14,322 nt of DNA from NCBI GenBank assembly GCA_044868295.1, contig JBIOWF010000044.1:1-14322 (forward strand). Reading direction: 5' to 3'. This DNA comes from JBIOWF01 sp044868295. GTDB lineage: Bacteria > Actinomycetota > Actinomycetes > Streptosporangiales > Streptosporangiaceae. Made by a program: the position numbers and the translations under genes. The notes below the pieces were generated by a model. The model had not been told where the DNA came from. It did not search any database and saw only the letters and a list, made by a program, of their open reading frames with translations. Shown here piece after piece: positions 12,949-14,322 of the stretch; position 1 is the first letter of the stretch; each line of letters opens with the position of its first letter.

Positions 12949-14116
12949 AGTCCCCAGGACCCCGCAGGTCCTGCGTGCGCACAAGATCCCGCCAGTACTC
13001 AAGAGCCCGCAGGTGCCTGATGGTGTCCGCGAGCTGGCCGAGGTGCTGGGCGACGTGCCCGCGTACGTGTATGACCTCGGGGCGCTGGACGCGCACGCGG
13101 CGGCGATACGGCACGCCATGGCCGGGGTCGAGATCTACTACGCGGTCAAGGCCAACCCGGACGCCGAGATTCTGCGGACACTCGCACCGCATGTGGACGG
13201 CTTCGAGGTCTCCTCGGGCGGGGAGGTCGCCCATGTCCGCTCGATCCTGCCGGGCGCGCGACTGGCCTTCGGCGGCCCCGGAAAGACGGAGGCCGAGCTC
13301 GCGCTGGCGCCCTCGGCGTACCGCTGGCATGTCGAAAGCGCGTCCGAGCTGCGTCGGCTGGCGGGGCCTGCGGAGGTGCTCCTGCGGGTCAACCTGGACG
13401 TGCCGGTCAGGGGTGCGGCGTTGACCATGGGCGGCGGCGCGACGCCGTTCGGCATGGACCCGGACGGGATCGAGGAATGCATGAGCCTCCTCTCGGCCGG
13501 GGTCCGCCTGGGCGCGGTACGGCTGCGCGGTATCCATGCCCACCTCGCCAGCGGGCTCGGCGCCCCGGACCTGCTCACGCTGGCGGAAGCCGTACTGGCC
13601 TATGGACGGGAACTGGGCGTCGAGGAGATCAACCTGGGCGGCGGCATGGCGGTCTCGTACGCCGAGCCGGACGCCCGCTTCGGCTGGGCGGCCTACGGGC
13701 GCGGGCTCGCCTCCATGGCCAGGACGGGAGAGACGCTGCGGATAGAGCCCGGGCGCGCGATGACGGCGTACTGCGGCTGGTATCTCACGAAGGTCCTCGA
13801 CGTGAAGCGCGTGCACGGAGACCTCTTCGCGATCCTCACCGGTGGCACCCACCACCTGCGGACCCCGGTGACGAAGGGCCACGACCAGCCCTTCGCCGTA
13901 CTCTCCGCGAGCTCCCCGGCCGAAGAAACCGAGGAGACGGTCACCCTGGTGGGCCAACTCTGCACCCCGAAGGACGTCTTCGCCCGCCGGGTGCGAGCGT
14001 CGCTGCTGCCCGGGGACGTCGTGGCCTTCGCGATGGCCGGAGCGTACGCCTGGAACATCTCCCACCACGACTTCCTGATGCATCCTCCGCCGTCGTTCCA
14101 CTATCTCGGGTTCTGA
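12866..14116 (+). CDS. PLP-dependent fold-type III decarboxylase (PvsE/SbnH-like)
   Basis: Pyridoxal-phosphate decarboxylase of the diaminopimelate/ornithine decarboxylase fold, 416 residues. The Schiff-base lysine is Lys95 in YYAVKANPDAE (91-101). GIHAHLASG (222-230), the phosphate-binding NLGGGM (256-261) and EPGR (294-297) follow. The C-terminal beta domain has QLCTPKDVF (364-372), with the active-site Cys366 and Asp370, and AGAYAWNISHHDF (391-403). In staphyloferrin B and vibrioferrin synthesis, SbnH and PvsE of this family decarboxylate an amino-acid unit already joined to citrate. That role, rather than lysine synthesis, is inferred from the operon. The ATG at 12866 overlaps the previous stop. 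Residues 1-51 are a Pro-rich repetitive extension with no counterpart in the family, and Met25 (ATG 12938) is a plausible alternative start. A hairpin terminator follows 24 nt after the stop. Confidence 0.9.
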   Translation: MIPDLPEEPGALDDPADPKESERWMIPQVPRTPQVLRAHKIPPVLKSPQVPDGVRELAEVLGDVPAYVYDLGALDAHAAAIRHAMAGVEIYYAVKANPDAEILRTLAPHVDGFEVSSGGEVAHVRSILPGARLAFGGPGKTEAELALAPSAYRWHVESASELRRLAGPAEVLLRVNLDVPVRGAALTMGGGATPFGMDPDGIEECMSLLSAGVRLGAVRLRGIHAHLASGLGAPDLLTLAEAVLAYGRELGVEEINLGGGMAVSYAEPDARFGWAAYGRGLASMARTGETLRIEPGRAMTAYCGWYLTKVLDVKRVHGDLFAILTGGTHHLRTPVTKGHDQPFAVLSASSPAEETEETVTLVGQLCTPKDVFARRVRASLLPGDVVAFAMAGAYAWNISHHDFLMHPPPSFHYLGF

Positions 14117-14140
14117 CTTCCTCCCCTGACGCGAACATCT

Positions 14141-14158
14141 GTCCACCTGAGGGTGGAC
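14141..14158 (+). terminator. Terminator of the siderophore operon
   Basis: GTCCACC (14141-14147) and GGTGGAC (14152-14158) form a perfect 7-bp stem with a TGAG tetraloop. A wobble and one further pair could extend it. It lies 24 nt after the decarboxylase stop. There is no T-run; a second small stem (CCGCT/AGCGG, 14174-14186) follows. Confidence 0.7.
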
Positions 14159-14218
14159 GGCCGTTCACCTCGTCCGCTGTGAGCGGTTGGCGAGACCCGC
14201 TCCTGCTGTTACGTTCCG

Positions 14219-14245
14219 TTGCGTTCCAGCGACAATGCGTACGAT
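14219..14245 (+). promoter_or_regulatory. Predicted promoter of the downstream gene
   Basis: TTGCGT (14219-14224) and TACGAT (14240-14245) resemble -35/-10 elements at a short 15-nt spacing, 37 nt before the ATG at 14283. The same TACGAT hexamer and spacing are seen in front of the HxlR gene. The gene beyond the operon terminator is therefore probably transcribed independently. Confidence 0.4.
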
Positions 14246-14282
14246 GAGGAAGCGTAGGGAGCCCCGAAAGGATGGCGGCGAC

Positions 14283-14322
14283 ATGGCACTCACCATGCCC
14301 AGGAAACACGCCCAGCAACACC
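14283..14322 (+). CDS. Start of an unidentified gene, cut by the window end
   Basis: An ATG at 14283 opens a frame of 13 codons (MALTMPRKHAQQH) to the window end, with GAAAGGA about 10 nt upstream and a predicted promoter before it. An ATG at 14272 in another frame is too close to this ribosome site. The peptide is too short for a family assignment. Confidence 0.45.
   Translation, partial: MALTMPRKHAQQH

Noticed and set aside
12866..14116. Diaminopimelate decarboxylase (LysA) for lysine synthesis
   Set aside because: The fold is the same, but the ATGA overlap with a siderophore synthetase and the iron-box operon point to a siderophore-specific decarboxylase of the PvsE/SbnH kind.

Overview
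The DNA is GC-rich throughout, with GTG and TTG start codons, ATGA stop/start overlaps, a mycobacterial/streptomycete-type iron box and actinobacterial protein families. This points to a filamentous actinomycete; Streptosporangiaceae or a relative is a guess, because no rRNA or other lineage marker is present. There are no tRNAs, rRNAs, CRISPR arrays or insertion sequences, and no gene-free stretch longer than about 200 bases.

Left half (1-6315): an acyl-CoA and redox module. Reading leftward from 4678 are an ACAD10/11-type acyl-CoA dehydrogenase, an acyl-CoA carboxylase carboxyltransferase (beta) subunit 9 nt downstream, a 62-residue 4-oxalocrotonate tautomerase-type protein and a 14-helix DHA2-type MFS exporter closed by a strong hairpin at the window edge. 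Upstream lies a separate leftward zinc-less MDR (quinone-reductase-like) gene, divergent from an HxlR-family regulator with the conserved N-terminal Cys. The dehydrogenase and MDR genes share a promoter-like layout: an identical decamer followed 20/21 nt later by TAGCG. The MDR copy lies inside a perfect inverted repeat, so HxlR may control both units. The physiological substrate cannot be read from the sequence.

Middle (6337-7239): a leftward NADH pyrophosphatase (nudC), convergent with the HxlR gene and divergent from the siderophore operon.

Right half (7313-14158): a rightward four-gene operon for an NRPS-independent (NIS) siderophore, headed by a DmdR/IdeR-type iron box 14/19 identical to consensus. 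The order is ATP-grasp ligase, IucA/IucC synthetase 1, IucA/IucC synthetase 2, PLP-dependent fold-type III decarboxylase. This is the gene content and order of the vibrioferrin operon pvsABDE without the exporter pvsC. The predicted product is a citrate-type carboxylate siderophore assembled by two NIS synthetases, an amino-acid ligase and a decarboxylase. No uptake or dedicated export gene is in the window.

The most striking feature is that all four siderophore genes, and the gap between genes 2 and 3, carry different short tandem repeats: about 51 bp in gene 1, 24 bp and 12 bp in gene 2, 16 bp and 24 bp in the gap, 9 bp in gene 3, and about 35 bp at the start of gene 4. Arrays inside the proteins have units divisible by three and sit between conserved motif blocks. 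I saw no comparable repeats in the six genes to the left. A new gene begins at 14283 and leaves the window.
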